From Bacteroidota bacterium (GTDB taxonomy: Bacteria; Bacteroidota; Bacteroidia; Chitinophagales; Chitinophagaceae), in contig JAEWKC010000022.1 in NCBI GenBank assembly GCA_023386235.1, forward strand, positions 6,464 through 70,463: a stretch of 64,000 nt of DNA. The letters run 5' to 3'. Position 1 is the first letter of the stretch, and each line of letters starts with the position of its first letter. The notes under the pieces were generated by a model. The model searched no databases. It saw only the letters and a list, made by a program, of their open reading frames with translations, and was not told the DNA's origin. This document shows positions 63,934 to 64,000 of this stretch, one piece after another. The translations under genes were made by a program, and so were the position numbers.

Positions 63934-64000
63934 GTTAGGCGGGTTATCCACTACCCGCTTCGCTTCAATTTGTTTGAATGTTTCGCTTGCGGGTGTGGAT
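63934..64000. repeat. Left arm and loop of a long hairpin cut by the window edge
   Basis: GTTAGGCGGGTTATCCACTACCCGC at 63934-63958 precedes a TTCGCTTC-rich loop, and GCGGGTGTGGAT at the last 12 bases complements ATCCACTACCCGC with one base bulged. If the hairpin continues, the next 12 bases should read AACCCGCCTAAC. The 120 bases before it hold no gene that I can see. Confidence 0.55.

Noticed and set aside
63934..64000. The GTTAGGC-containing hairpin as an integron attC site
   Set aside because: attC sites run RYYYAAC...GTTRRRY; here GTTAGGC is at the outer left end and the predicted right end is GCCTAAC, the reverse order. No integrase or cassette genes are visible either.

Overview
This is a 64 kb chromosomal segment from a low-GC member of the Bacteroidota, most likely a Chitinophagaceae-type organism. 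The evidence is the recurring promoter form TTTG-N18-20-TANNTTTG, which is the Bacteroidota primary-sigma consensus, the near absence of Shine-Dalgarno sites, and the protein set: two-heme SdhC/SdhA/SdhB, a Trx-fold DUF4369 protein, DUF2911, DUF2027-Smr, a short arginine decarboxylase, an ACC-deaminase-like enzyme and GH29. The family placement is inference. I see no phage, IS element, CRISPR array or rRNA operon.

Layout. 1-4.8 kb (minus): YfhO-like membrane protein, der, era. 4.9-12 kb (plus): DUF6174-like lipoprotein, dipeptide epimerase, radical SAM protein, Trx-DUF4369 protein, Tat-exported glycosylasparaginase, and an alpha-glucan phosphorylase-like protein that lacks the PLP lysine. 12-15.6 kb: sdhCAB. 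15.6-22.3 kb: EcsC-like protein, Gfo/Idh/MocA oxidoreductase, infC (without rpmI/rplT), trxA, mutL, class A beta-lactamase-like hydrolase, GNAT. 22.4-31.6 kb (plus): tig, arginine decarboxylase, glnS, tilS, gcvP. 31.7-37.3 kb: orphan response regulator, nucleotidyltransferase, ACC deaminase family enzyme, two exported proteins, GH29 fucosidase. 37.4 kb: tRNA-His. 37.6-43.9 kb: S41 tail protease, thrS, then a tight three-gene operon (SatD-like, DUF3307, HEAT-like). 43.9-47.4 kb: cmk, DUF2911, and a minus-strand group of ferredoxin reductase, ferredoxin and MlaE permease. 47.5-55.9 kb: grpE-dnaJ, SLC13 transporter, small membrane protein, folA, coiled-coil protein, NYN-LOTUS protein, rpsO, pnp. 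56-58.5 kb is a degraded-looking patch: two envelope-protein genes each carry an in-frame TAA in the signal peptide, and between them lie tRNA-Gln(UUG), rnpB and a small membrane protein. 58.6-63.8 kb (minus): DUF2027-Smr protein, DMT/DUF486 protein, a Suf set (sufS, sufE, DUF59 protein) with a thioredoxin and a DUF3592-like protein, and a DUF1345 membrane protein. The last 70 bases hold one arm and the loop of a long hairpin cut by the window edge.

Most of the window is housekeeping. The parts that deserve attention are the two ochre-interrupted envelope genes, the phosphorylase homologue with Thr at the PLP-lysine position, the leaderless SatD-like/DUF3307/HEAT operon, a pair of matching AGCACTT dyads upstream of the fucosidase and the S41 protease, and two palindromic inserts in the RNase P RNA gene. 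I found no clearly new multi-gene system; the SatD-like operon is the best candidate for an uncharacterised module.
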